From positions 1-47,862 of the forward strand of contig JAAFIF010000077.1 of the NCBI GenBank assembly GCA_013298625.1: a stretch of DNA of 47,862 nt, read 5' to 3'. Position 1 is the stretch's first letter, and every line of letters starts with the position of its first letter. Shown piece by piece: positions 35,569 to 41,916 of this stretch. This stretch comes from Myxococcales bacterium. Its GTDB lineage: Bacteria; Myxococcota_A; Polyangia; Polyangiales; Ga0077539. Under the pieces are notes generated by a model that was given only the letters and a program-made list of their open reading frames with translations, was not told the DNA's origin and did no database searches. The position numbers and the translations under genes are program-made.

Positions 35569-35848
35569 TGCGGCAGAGCCGACAAGCGCTCGGGCACGAG
35601 GCCCGAGCTGAGGCATGTGAGCGTGAGCGCGATGGGCGCTAGAGCGTGAAGAGGTGCTGGTGTTTCAGCGGGAGAAAACCAGTAACCGTGCGGGCGCTGA
35701 TGCCCGCCCCCTTGCGCTGCGGGTCGCTGTGCCGCTGTTTCTCCACGCAGCGCTTGGGCAACCATGAGCCCTTGGGCTGCAGGCACCTTCGCCGCTGTTT
35801 CTCCACGCAGAACTTGGGCAACGACGAGGGCTCGTGCGCCGCGGTCGC

Positions 35849-37240
35849 TCAGAGCTTGATGGTGAGCGCGGGGCGAAGCGCCAGCGAGTCGCCCGCGTCC
35901 GTGCTCGGCCTTCGCGCGGCGCTGAGCAGCCACTTCCATCCGTCGCGCTGGGACCATGCGCGCTGCGCTCCGCCGCGGACCGCCCGCAAGCCGTTGCTGT
36001 TGCGTGCGCGGGCGCGGCCGTCCTTCGATGCCCCCTCGTGCGTGCTCGCCCAGCCGTCTGCGCACAGCTCGGGCTCTTCGCCGAGCCGCGCGACGCCGAA
36101 CCCGTTGGGCGCAGCCTTCGCGCTCTCGGGCTTGCCGTCGCCCGCCACCGTCAGCGCCGCCGCGCCGCCGCGCGCGGCCCACTCCCACTCGGCCTCGCTC
36201 GGCAGCCGAAGCCCCGCGCTCTCGAGCGCCGCTTCGAGCACGGGCAAGCGCGAGACGTTGGCCTTGGCGATGGCGCCGTCGAGCAGCAGCTCGCGGTACT
36301 TGCCGCTGTTTGCGCGGCGAATCGCGTGCACTGCGCTCTTGTCCACGCTGTCTCCCGTGAGCAGCGCCATCAGCGACTCCGGCGGAAGCGGCCGCGCGGC
36401 GAGCAAGAACGGCGCGACCTCGATGGGGCTCGAGCTCTTCAGCCCGTCTGCGTCGACGAAGCCCGCGAGCGCGTCGCCGCCCTCGATCTTGCCGAGCGCC
36501 TCGCGGTCTCGCTCGGAGAACCCCATCGCAAACGACCCGCCCGGAACCAGGTGCATCGCGACGCCCGTCGCCTTGTGCACGAACACCTCGACCGTGCGTC
36601 CGCCGAACCCGTGACTGCGCACGAACTCGACCGCGCCGCCGAACTGCCGCTCGATCGCGCGAACGTGGCGCGCGCGCACCGTGGGGTTGAGCTGCGACCA
36701 GTGCGCGAGCGAGAGCGCCTCGGCGTGAGAGCGCGGCGATCGCCAGCGCCATGGGTCGATGGACGCGCTGGCTTTTTTAGGCTCACTTGATTTCGTGGTC
36801 GCCGCAGCAGGGGCCGCCTCGGGCTTGCTTGCGCCGCCGCCGACCGCGGCTCGAAGCAGCGCGACGTCGCCGTCGGTGAGCACGCGCGGGGTCTGCAGGG
36901 ACATGCCGAGCGCGCCGGCCTTCGCTTGGATCCCGTTGCCCGAGTCGAACTTGAGCTTGTCCTTGAGCTTGCCGATGTCCGTCATCGCCACGGCGTTGGC
37001 CTTGGCCACCCACGCGGTCCCGTTGTGCTTCGGGCCTTCGAGGATCGCGACGAGCCAGAGCGCTTCGTCCGGCGGGCGAACGGTGACGAGAAACAGCGCG
37101 CCTCCGCCCTTCACGGACTCGAGCCTGGGGTTGTTGCTCACGTACTGGTTGGTGCTGAGCACGTCTCCGAGCTTCGGTTTGGCCTTGCCGACCATCTTGT
37201 CGAAGACCGCCTTGCTCACGATCGCCATCACGTTCGCCAT
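35849..37240 (-). CDS. FGE-sulfatase (SUMF1) domain protein
   Basis: A 463-residue protein. The N-terminal 130 residues form an unrecognised alpha/beta domain (AIVSKAVFDKMVGKAKPKLG; GALFLVTVRPPDEALWLVAI), then an Ala/Pro/Lys-rich linker (about 137-158). The C-terminal part has the formylglycine-generating-enzyme fold: AMHLVPGGSFAMGFSERDRE, SAGLRLPSEAEWEWAARGGA and NSNGLRAVRGGAQRAW. The active-site Cys pair of true FGEs is not seen, so it is probably a binding or structural member, as with many bacterial SUMF1 proteins. ATG 37240 follows a GAGGG site; GTG 37264 is possible. It is divergent from the sigma-54 regulator gene. Confidence 0.85.
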   Translation of the reverse strand: MANVMAIVSKAVFDKMVGKAKPKLGDVLSTNQYVSNNPRLESVKGGGALFLVTVRPPDEALWLVAILEGPKHNGTAWVAKANAVAMTDIGKLKDKLKFDSGNGIQAKAGALGMSLQTPRVLTDGDVALLRAAVGGGASKPEAAPAAATTKSSEPKKASASIDPWRWRSPRSHAEALSLAHWSQLNPTVRARHVRAIERQFGGAVEFVRSHGFGGRTVEVFVHKATGVAMHLVPGGSFAMGFSERDREALGKIEGGDALAGFVDADGLKSSSPIEVAPFLLAARPLPPESLMALLTGDSVDKSAVHAIRRANSGKYRELLLDGAIAKANVSRLPVLEAALESAGLRLPSEAEWEWAARGGAAALTVAGDGKPESAKAAPNGFGVARLGEEPELCADGWASTHEGASKDGRARARNSNGLRAVRGGAQRAWSQRDGWKWLLSAARRPSTDAGDSLALRPALTIKL

Positions 37241-37317
37241 CGCTGACCCTCTTTTGGTTTCCACCGCACGTTGTTTCAGTCCGGCGGACGACCTGCGTAC
37301 TGTATCCGCAAGACGCG

Positions 37318-38679
37318 ATGAATCGCACGCCTCGTCGACCAGAAGCTCCCACGGACTTGTCGCTCTTTTCTCTGGCGATCGAAGACGCCGCCGGACCGGC
37401 GCTCTTGCTCGACGCGGACCTGCGCATCGTGCACGTGACGCCCGGCGCAGAGCGCTTGTTGGGAGAGTCCGTTCCGTTGGGCGTGCTGGCGCCGAAGGCG
37501 CTCTGCGGAGCAGCGGTCGACCGGCCCATCGCCGAGGCGCTGGCGGCGGGGCGCGCGGTGACAGGGCTCGTTCATCGGCCCGTGGCCGGCGGCGGAGAGC
37601 GCGTGCTGCGCGTGCGCGCCAACCCGCTGCTCGGGGCGCGCGACGAGCGCGTGGGGTGGCTCTTGCTCGTCGACGAAGAGCGCCGCGAAGAGGGCGACGC
37701 GCGGGCGCCGGTGCTGTTTCATGGGATGTGGACCATGGACCCGTCGATGAAACGCGTGTTTCATGTGATCGAGCGCGCCGCCCGCCGGGACGCGAGCGTG
37801 CTCGTCCGCGGCGAGACGGGCTCGGGCAAAGAGCTCGTGGCGCGCGCGATCCACGCGCTCTCGCCGCGCGCCAAAGGCCCGTTCGTCGCGATCAACTGCA
37901 GCGCGCTTCCCGCGACGCTGCTCGAGAGCGAGCTGTTTGGCCACGTGAAGGGCGCCTTCACCGGCGCGGTGCGCGACAACGTGGGGCTCTTTCGCGCGGC
38001 GAACAAAGGGACGATCTTTCTCGACGAGATCGCCGAGGTCCCGGTCGAGCTGCAGGCCAAGCTCTTGCGCGTGCTCGAGACCCGCACGGTGTTGCCCGTG
38101 GGCGGCCGCGAGGCGATCTCCGTGGACGTGAGGGTCGTCGCGGCGACGCACCAGTCGCTGCGCACGGCGGTCGAGCGCGGGACGTTTCGCGCGGACTTGA
38201 TGTACCGCTTGCGGGTCGTCCCGATCTTTCTTCCGCCCCTGCGGATGCGCAGCGGCGACGTGGGGCTCGTGGCGCAACGGTTGATCGAAGAGCTCAACGA
38301 AGGAGGAGGGCGTCGCGTCGCGCGGCTCGCCCCGGGCGCGCTCGCCGCGATGCAGCGCTACCCGTGGCCGGGCAACATCCGCGAGCTGCGCAACGCGCTC
38401 GAGTACGCGTACGTCGTCGGTGAAGGGCCCGTGCTCAACGAGGGCGAGCTGCCCGCAGAGATCGTCGACCCTGGGCTCGCGGGGGACGGGGCGGGCATCG
38501 TGGTGAGCGCGCCTCCCGCGCCCGCGCCAGAGGACCCCACCAAGAGCCCCGAGGTGCAGCGCATCGAACGCGCGCTCGAGCGCGTGGGCGGCAACCGCGA
38601 GCGCGCCGCGCAGGTGCTCGGGATGTCCCGCGTCACGCTGTGGCGTCGGATGAAGGCGCTCGGGATGGCCGACGAATAA
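37318..38679 (+). CDS. sigma-54-dependent transcriptional activator
   Basis: A 453-residue bacterial enhancer-binding protein. Residues about 15-120 are a PAS-like sensor (EDAAGPALLLDADLRIVHVT). The AAA+ domain follows: Walker A GETGSGKE (165-172), the sigma-54-contacting GAFTGA loop (212-217), Walker B GTIFLDE (231-237), sensor and arginine finger region FRADLMYRLRVVPIFLPPLR, and RYPWPGNIRELRNALEYAYV. The C-terminus is a Fis-type HTH (ERVGGNRERAAQVLGMSRVT, then LWRRMKAL). Adjacent genes are sulfur-transport and persulfide-oxidation genes with candidate sigma-54 promoters, so it is likely their activator. GTTTCA half-sites flank the gene at 37273 and just after it. Confidence 0.94.
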   Translation: MNRTPRRPEAPTDLSLFSLAIEDAAGPALLLDADLRIVHVTPGAERLLGESVPLGVLAPKALCGAAVDRPIAEALAAGRAVTGLVHRPVAGGGERVLRVRANPLLGARDERVGWLLLVDEERREEGDARAPVLFHGMWTMDPSMKRVFHVIERAARRDASVLVRGETGSGKELVARAIHALSPRAKGPFVAINCSALPATLLESELFGHVKGAFTGAVRDNVGLFRAANKGTIFLDEIAEVPVELQAKLLRVLETRTVLPVGGREAISVDVRVVAATHQSLRTAVERGTFRADLMYRLRVVPIFLPPLRMRSGDVGLVAQRLIEELNEGGGRRVARLAPGALAAMQRYPWPGNIRELRNALEYAYVVGEGPVLNEGELPAEIVDPGLAGDGAGIVVSAPPAPAPEDPTKSPEVQRIERALERVGGNRERAAQVLGMSRVTLWRRMKALGMADE

Positions 38680-38709
38680 CCGGCCGCGTCCGGTGTTTCA
38701 CCGCGCGGC

Positions 38710-39213
38710 TCAGTGATGTTTCACTGGGGCGGGAGACGGTGAAACGGCTGTTTCAGCAGCGCTCAGCTCTGCGGCCTTTCTCAGGGCGTCTCGCCGCTCG
38801 TAGGCGATCACGGCCCTCGTGCCCGCGAGCATCGCGACCACGAAGACCACGGCTTCGACGGCGCCCGAGGCGATCGCGGTGATGCCCGGCCCGGGGCAGT
38901 AGCCGCCGAGGCCCCAGCCGACGCCGAAGATCGCCGCGCCGCCGAGCAGCTTGCGGTCGAGGTCGCGCCGCGTGGGGACGAACCACTGCGTCGAGAGCTT
39001 GGGCGTGGGCTTGTGCCGGACGAGCCGCCAGACGAGCGCGTGGACCGAGAGCGCTCCGCCCATGACGAACATCAAGCTCGGGTCCCAGCGACCGAAGAAA
39101 TCCAAGAAGCCGACGACCTTGGCTGGCTGGGTCATGCCCCCCACGCCGAGGCCGATCGCGAAGAGCAGCCCGGTCGCAAATGCGACCCATCCCTGTTGGC
39201 GTGTGGTGTTCAT
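38710..39213 (-). CDS. YeeE/YedE-family sulfur transporter, second half
   Basis: A 167-residue membrane protein with about four helices (WVAFATGLLFAIGLGVGGMT; KLLGGAAIFGVGWGLGGYCP; EAVVFVVAMLAGTRAV). It contains the YeeE/YedE marks GGMTQPAKVVGFLDFFGRWD and GGYCPGPGI, with the conserved Cys in YCPGP. This family imports thiosulfate or related sulfur compounds (TsuA-like) in a two-half arrangement; the partner half is the upstream gene, whose stop overlaps this ATG. A strong AAGGAGG ribosome-binding site precedes the start. The C-terminal tail is disordered with a final HH. Confidence 0.92.
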   Translation of the reverse strand: MNTTRQQGWVAFATGLLFAIGLGVGGMTQPAKVVGFLDFFGRWDPSLMFVMGGALSVHALVWRLVRHKPTPKLSTQWFVPTRRDLDRKLLGGAAIFGVGWGLGGYCPGPGITAIASGAVEAVVFVVAMLAGTRAVIAYERRDALRKAAELSAAETAVSPSPAPVKHH

Positions 39214-39641
39214 GCGGAGCCTCCTTCGAGGGCGCGTCGGACGAGCACGGCGATCGCGCCGGTGCTGATGAAGACGATGGTCGCTGCGATCGAGCGCGGC
39301 GAGAGCCTCGCCACTCCGCAGACGCCGTGGCCCGAGGTGCAGCCGTTGCCGAGGCGCGTCCCGACGCCGACGAGCGCGCCTGCGAGCGCCACGACGGGCA
39401 GCGACGCGACGCTCGCGCCCATCGTCCACGGCGCGAGCAGCGCGAGCGCGAGGCCGCCGACGACGAGGCCGGCGACGAACATCGCGCGCCAGTACGTGTC
39501 GCCCTTCACGATCGAGACGAGGCCGCCAACGATCCCTGAAATCCCTGCGATTCGTCCGTTGAACGCCAGAAAGAGAGCGGTGCTCGCTCCGATCAGTACG
39601 CCGCCCGCGAGGGCTCTGCTCCATTCGATCCAGTGCGACAT
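39210..39641 (-). CDS. YeeE/YedE-family sulfur transporter, first half
   Basis: A 143-residue membrane protein, first of the coupled pair (ATGA with the next gene). Helices include LAGGVLIGASTALFLAFNGR, AMFVAGLVVGGLALALLAPW and IAATIVFISTGAIAVLV. The motif RLGNGCTSGHGVCGVARLS has the two Cys residues of the family, thought to pass sulfur compounds across the membrane. Together with the second half it makes a full YeeE-like transporter. A candidate sigma-54 promoter lies upstream on the minus strand (39703-39716), and the regulator gene is 1.3 kb away. Confidence 0.93.
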   Translation of the reverse strand: MSHWIEWSRALAGGVLIGASTALFLAFNGRIAGISGIVGGLVSIVKGDTYWRAMFVAGLVVGGLALALLAPWTMGASVASLPVVALAGALVGVGTRLGNGCTSGHGVCGVARLSPRSIAATIVFISTGAIAVLVRRALEGGSA

Positions 39642-39702
39642 GCGAAGAAGGTCGCGGTCCTTTCTTGCGCCGCCCGAGAGCGACGCGCAGAGCCTGCGCT
39701 CA

Positions 39703-39716
39703 GCAGGAGCCGTGCC
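39703..39716 (-). promoter_or_regulatory. candidate sigma-54 promoter for the YeeE/YedE pair
   Basis: Read on the minus strand the site is CGGCACGGCTCCTGCTG, with GG and GC separated by exactly 10 bp as sigma-54 requires, and GGCAC matching the -24 element. Predicted transcription begins near 39692, about 50 bp before the start codon at 39641. Evidence is by pattern only. Confidence 0.5.
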
Positions 39717-39781
39717 GCGCTCTCTGCAAGCGCTGCGCGAGCTTGTTCTCTAGTGGCGAGGCGCAACGCACGAATCAGCAG

Positions 39782-39802
39782 TGTTTCATTGTGTCTGAAA
39801 CG
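39782..39802. promoter_or_regulatory. inverted repeat, candidate activator binding site
   Basis: GTTTCA (39783-39788) and TGAAAC (39796-39801) are a perfect 6-bp inverted repeat with a 7-bp spacer. An overlapping pair, GAAAC-GTT-GTTTC, follows immediately. The centre (39792) is about 70-76 bp from each of the two divergent candidate sigma-54 promoters, an arrangement fitting one shared enhancer site for the nearby sigma-54 activator. Confidence 0.55.
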
Positions 39803-39860
39803 TTGTTTCTCTTGTGTTTCGCGTGCGCAGCAGATCCGAAAAATCCCAGACAAAATCGCG

Positions 39861-39877
39861 CTGGCACGCCGCTCGCT
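39861..39877 (+). promoter_or_regulatory. candidate sigma-54 promoter for the TauE/SafE gene
   Basis: CTGGCACGCCGCTCGCT matches the sigma-54 consensus (YTGGCACG-N4-TTGCW) with TGGCACG intact, correct GG-N10-GC spacing and one -12 mismatch (TCGCT for TTGCT). Predicted start near 39888, just before GAGG at 39892-39895 and the ATG at 39905, leaving a very short leader. Confidence 0.6.
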
Positions 39878-39904
39878 GAGCAGCCTTCCCCGAGGAACAT
39901 CGCA

Positions 39905-40789
39905 ATGCTCGTCTTCGGTCTCGTCATCGCTGTCCTGATCGGCGTCTCGCTGGGAATGCTCGGCGGCGGCGGCTCGATCCTCACGGTCCCGCTGCTGCTC
40001 TACGTCTTCAAGCTCGACGCCAAGGTCGCCATCGCCATGTCGTTGCTCGTCGTGGGGACCACCAGCATCGCGGCGCTGATCCCCCACGCTCGCGCGGGCA
40101 GAGTGCAGTGGCGCATCGGCGCGATCTTCGGCGCGTCGTCGATGATCGGGGCGTATTCGGCAGGCCGGGTCGCGAAGTTCATCCCGAGCTCGGTGCTCTT
40201 GCTCGCGTTCGGCGCGATGATGCTGATCACCGCCGTCGCGATGATGCGCCCGAAGCGGGCGGACGCAGCGAAGGGCGACGAGAAGCGCGAGCTGTCGCTG
40301 CCGCTGATCCTCGTCGAGGGGCTCGTGGTCGGCGCGGTCACGGGGCTCGTGGGCGCTGGCGGAGGGTTTCTGGTGGTTCCTGCGCTCGCGCTGCTCGCCG
40401 GGCTCTCGATGCCCAACGCCGTCGCGACCTCGTTGATGGTCATCGCGCTCAAGTCCTTCGCGGGCTTCGCCGGCTACGTCTCGACCGTCTCGATCAACTA
40501 CAGCCTCGCCGCCATGGTCATCGCCGCCGCCATCGTCGGCTCGGTCATCGGAACGTCCCTCGTCTCCAAGGTCCACCCCGACTCGCTTCGCAAGGGCTTC
40601 GGCTGGTTCATCGTCGTGATGTCGGTCTTCGTCCTCGGCCAAGAGATCCCCAAGCTCTTCGGCTACCGCGTGACCATCGCCACGCACGCCCCGCAGCTCA
40701 TCGCCGCGATGCTCACGCCGCTCTTGCTCGGCGCGATCGTCCGCAAGCTGCGCGCGCCCCCTCCGACTCCGGTCGCCACGCACCCCTGA
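39905..40789 (+). CDS. TSUP-family (TauE/SafE) sulfite/sulfonate exporter
   Basis: A 294-residue membrane protein with about eight helices in two homologous halves. Each half starts with the glycine-rich family motif: GVSLGMLGGGGSILTVPLLL near the N-terminus and GAVTGLVGAGGGFLVVPALA near residue 145. TSUP proteins export sulfite, thiosulfate or organosulfur anions. ATG 39905 is chosen because GAGG lies 9 bp before it and the first helix begins at once; the frame is open further upstream but non-coding in style. It is divergent from the YeeE/YedE pair and 57 bp before the persulfide dioxygenase gene, so it belongs to a sulfur-oxidation unit. Confidence 0.94.
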   Translation: MLVFGLVIAVLIGVSLGMLGGGGSILTVPLLLYVFKLDAKVAIAMSLLVVGTTSIAALIPHARAGRVQWRIGAIFGASSMIGAYSAGRVAKFIPSSVLLLAFGAMMLITAVAMMRPKRADAAKGDEKRELSLPLILVEGLVVGAVTGLVGAGGGFLVVPALALLAGLSMPNAVATSLMVIALKSFAGFAGYVSTVSINYSLAAMVIAAAIVGSVIGTSLVSKVHPDSLRKGFGWFIVVMSVFVLGQEIPKLFGYRVTIATHAPQLIAAMLTPLLLGAIVRKLRAPPPTPVATHP

Positions 40790-40846
40790 GCGCGTCGCTC
40801 GATCGCCGACTTCATCACACATATTCAAGTGGAGCTGAGAATCCCA

Positions 40847-41905
40847 ATGCTGTTTCGACCGCTGTTCGACCCCGAGAGCTCGACGTACACCTACCTCCTC
40901 GCCGATGAGGCCACGCGCAAAGCGGTCATCATCGACCCGGTTCTCGAGCAGCTCGACCGCGACCTCGCGGTGATCAGCGAGCTCGGACTCGAGCTCGAGT
41001 GGGCGCTCGACACCCACGTGCACGCCGATCACGTCACCGCCCTCGGGCTGCTTCGCCAGCGCACCGGCTGCAAGTCCGCCCTCTCGGAGCGCACGGGCAC
41101 CGGCTGGCCCGACGTGCTGCTGCGTCACGGGCTGCGCGTCGAGTTTGGCGGGCGCTCGCTCGAGGTGCGCGAGACGCCGGGACACACCAACGGCTGCCTC
41201 TCGTTCGTGCTCGACGACCAGAGCAAGGTCTTCACGGGCGACGCGCTCTTGATCCGCGGCTGCGGTCGAACGGACTTTCAGCAGGGCGACGCCGCGACGC
41301 TGTATCGCTCGATTCATGAGCAAATTTTCACGCTCCCGGACGCGTGCGAGATCTACCCGGGCCACGACTACAAGGGGCGCCTCGTCTCGACGGTGGGCGA
41401 AGAGAAGCGGCTCAACCCGCGGCTCGGCGGCGGCAAGAGCGTCGAGCAGTTCGTGGAGATCATGAAGAGCCTCCAGCTCGCGTACCCCAAGAAGATCAAC
41501 ATCGCCGTCCCTGCGAACCTCCACGGCGGAGGAGGGCACGCGGACCCAGAGCTGCCCGTGACCGAGGCGTGGGCGCCGATCGAAGTGAGCGCCGCGGGCG
41601 TGCCCGAGGTCTCGATCGACTGGGTGCTCGGCGCGCCCAACGGCGTGCGCCTCGTCGACGTGCGAGAGCCCAACGAGTTCGACGGCCCGCTCGGACACAT
41701 CCCCGCGAGCGCGCTCGTCCCGCTCGCCACCGTGGGTGACGCCGCCAAGGGCTGGGACCGCGAAGCCCCGCTCGCGCTCATCTGCCGCTCTGGCGGTCGT
41801 TCAGGAAAAGCAGCGTTTCAGCTGCTCGCCATGGGCTTTCGCCGCGTCGTCTCGATGCGCGGCGGCATGCTCGCCGTCGAAGAGCGCCGCGCCAAGGCCT
41901 CGTAG
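40847..41905 (+). CDS. persulfide dioxygenase-rhodanese fusion
   Basis: A 352-residue protein. Residues 1-235 are an ETHE1/Blh-type beta-lactamase fold: THVHADH (57-63) and H113 in ETPGHTNGCLSF, GDALLIRGCGRTDFQQGD, and the third site in YPGHDYKGRLVSTVGEEKRL. These enzymes oxidise glutathione persulfide to sulfite. Residues about 255-350 are a rhodanese domain with Cys313 in the active loop CRSGGRS, able to move sulfur between persulfide and thiosulfate. ATG 40847 gives the family's usual MLFRPLFDPESSTYTYLL start. Sulfite made here could be removed by the TauE/SafE exporter just upstream, and YeeE/YedE could bring in thiosulfate, a coherent H2S/persulfide-detoxification set. Confidence 0.95.
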   Translation: MLFRPLFDPESSTYTYLLADEATRKAVIIDPVLEQLDRDLAVISELGLELEWALDTHVHADHVTALGLLRQRTGCKSALSERTGTGWPDVLLRHGLRVEFGGRSLEVRETPGHTNGCLSFVLDDQSKVFTGDALLIRGCGRTDFQQGDAATLYRSIHEQIFTLPDACEIYPGHDYKGRLVSTVGEEKRLNPRLGGGKSVEQFVEIMKSLQLAYPKKINIAVPANLHGGGGHADPELPVTEAWAPIEVSAAGVPEVSIDWVLGAPNGVRLVDVREPNEFDGPLGHIPASALVPLATVGDAAKGWDREAPLALICRSGGRSGKAAFQLLAMGFRRVVSMRGGMLAVEERRAKAS

Positions 41906-41916
41906 CGAAGCGTCGC

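Larger units (their letters stand above)
35215..35833. repeat. 619-bp palindromic intergenic element of 60-bp repeats
   Basis: This fills most of the 702-bp gap between citrate synthase (ends 35146) and the convergent FGE-fold gene (ends 35849). From the left, three units of exactly 60 bp run on the plus strand, marked by GCCCAAGGGC at 35271, 35331 and 35391 and by GAGAAACAG. From the right, two or more units run on the minus strand, with the TTTCTCCACGCAG blocks also 60 bp apart. Both ends begin with the same 12 bp, GAGCCCTCGTCG (35215 onward; reverse complement at 35822-35833), and about 39 bp match with four differences. A partial inverted unit lies near 35424-35451. Frames across the units are open and would give PKGSWLPKFCVEKQRR repeats, but they have no proper start and are judged non-coding. 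Confidence 0.9.

Noticed and set aside
35215..35833. CRISPR array
   Set aside because: Units are contiguous 60-bp repeats without unique spacers, in both orientations, and no cas genes are near.
38718..38745. GTTTCAC-N14-GTGAAAC as a terminator
   Set aside because: It lies inside the 3' end of the YeeE/YedE gene and lacks a following T-run; kept only as a half-site cluster in the regulon finding.
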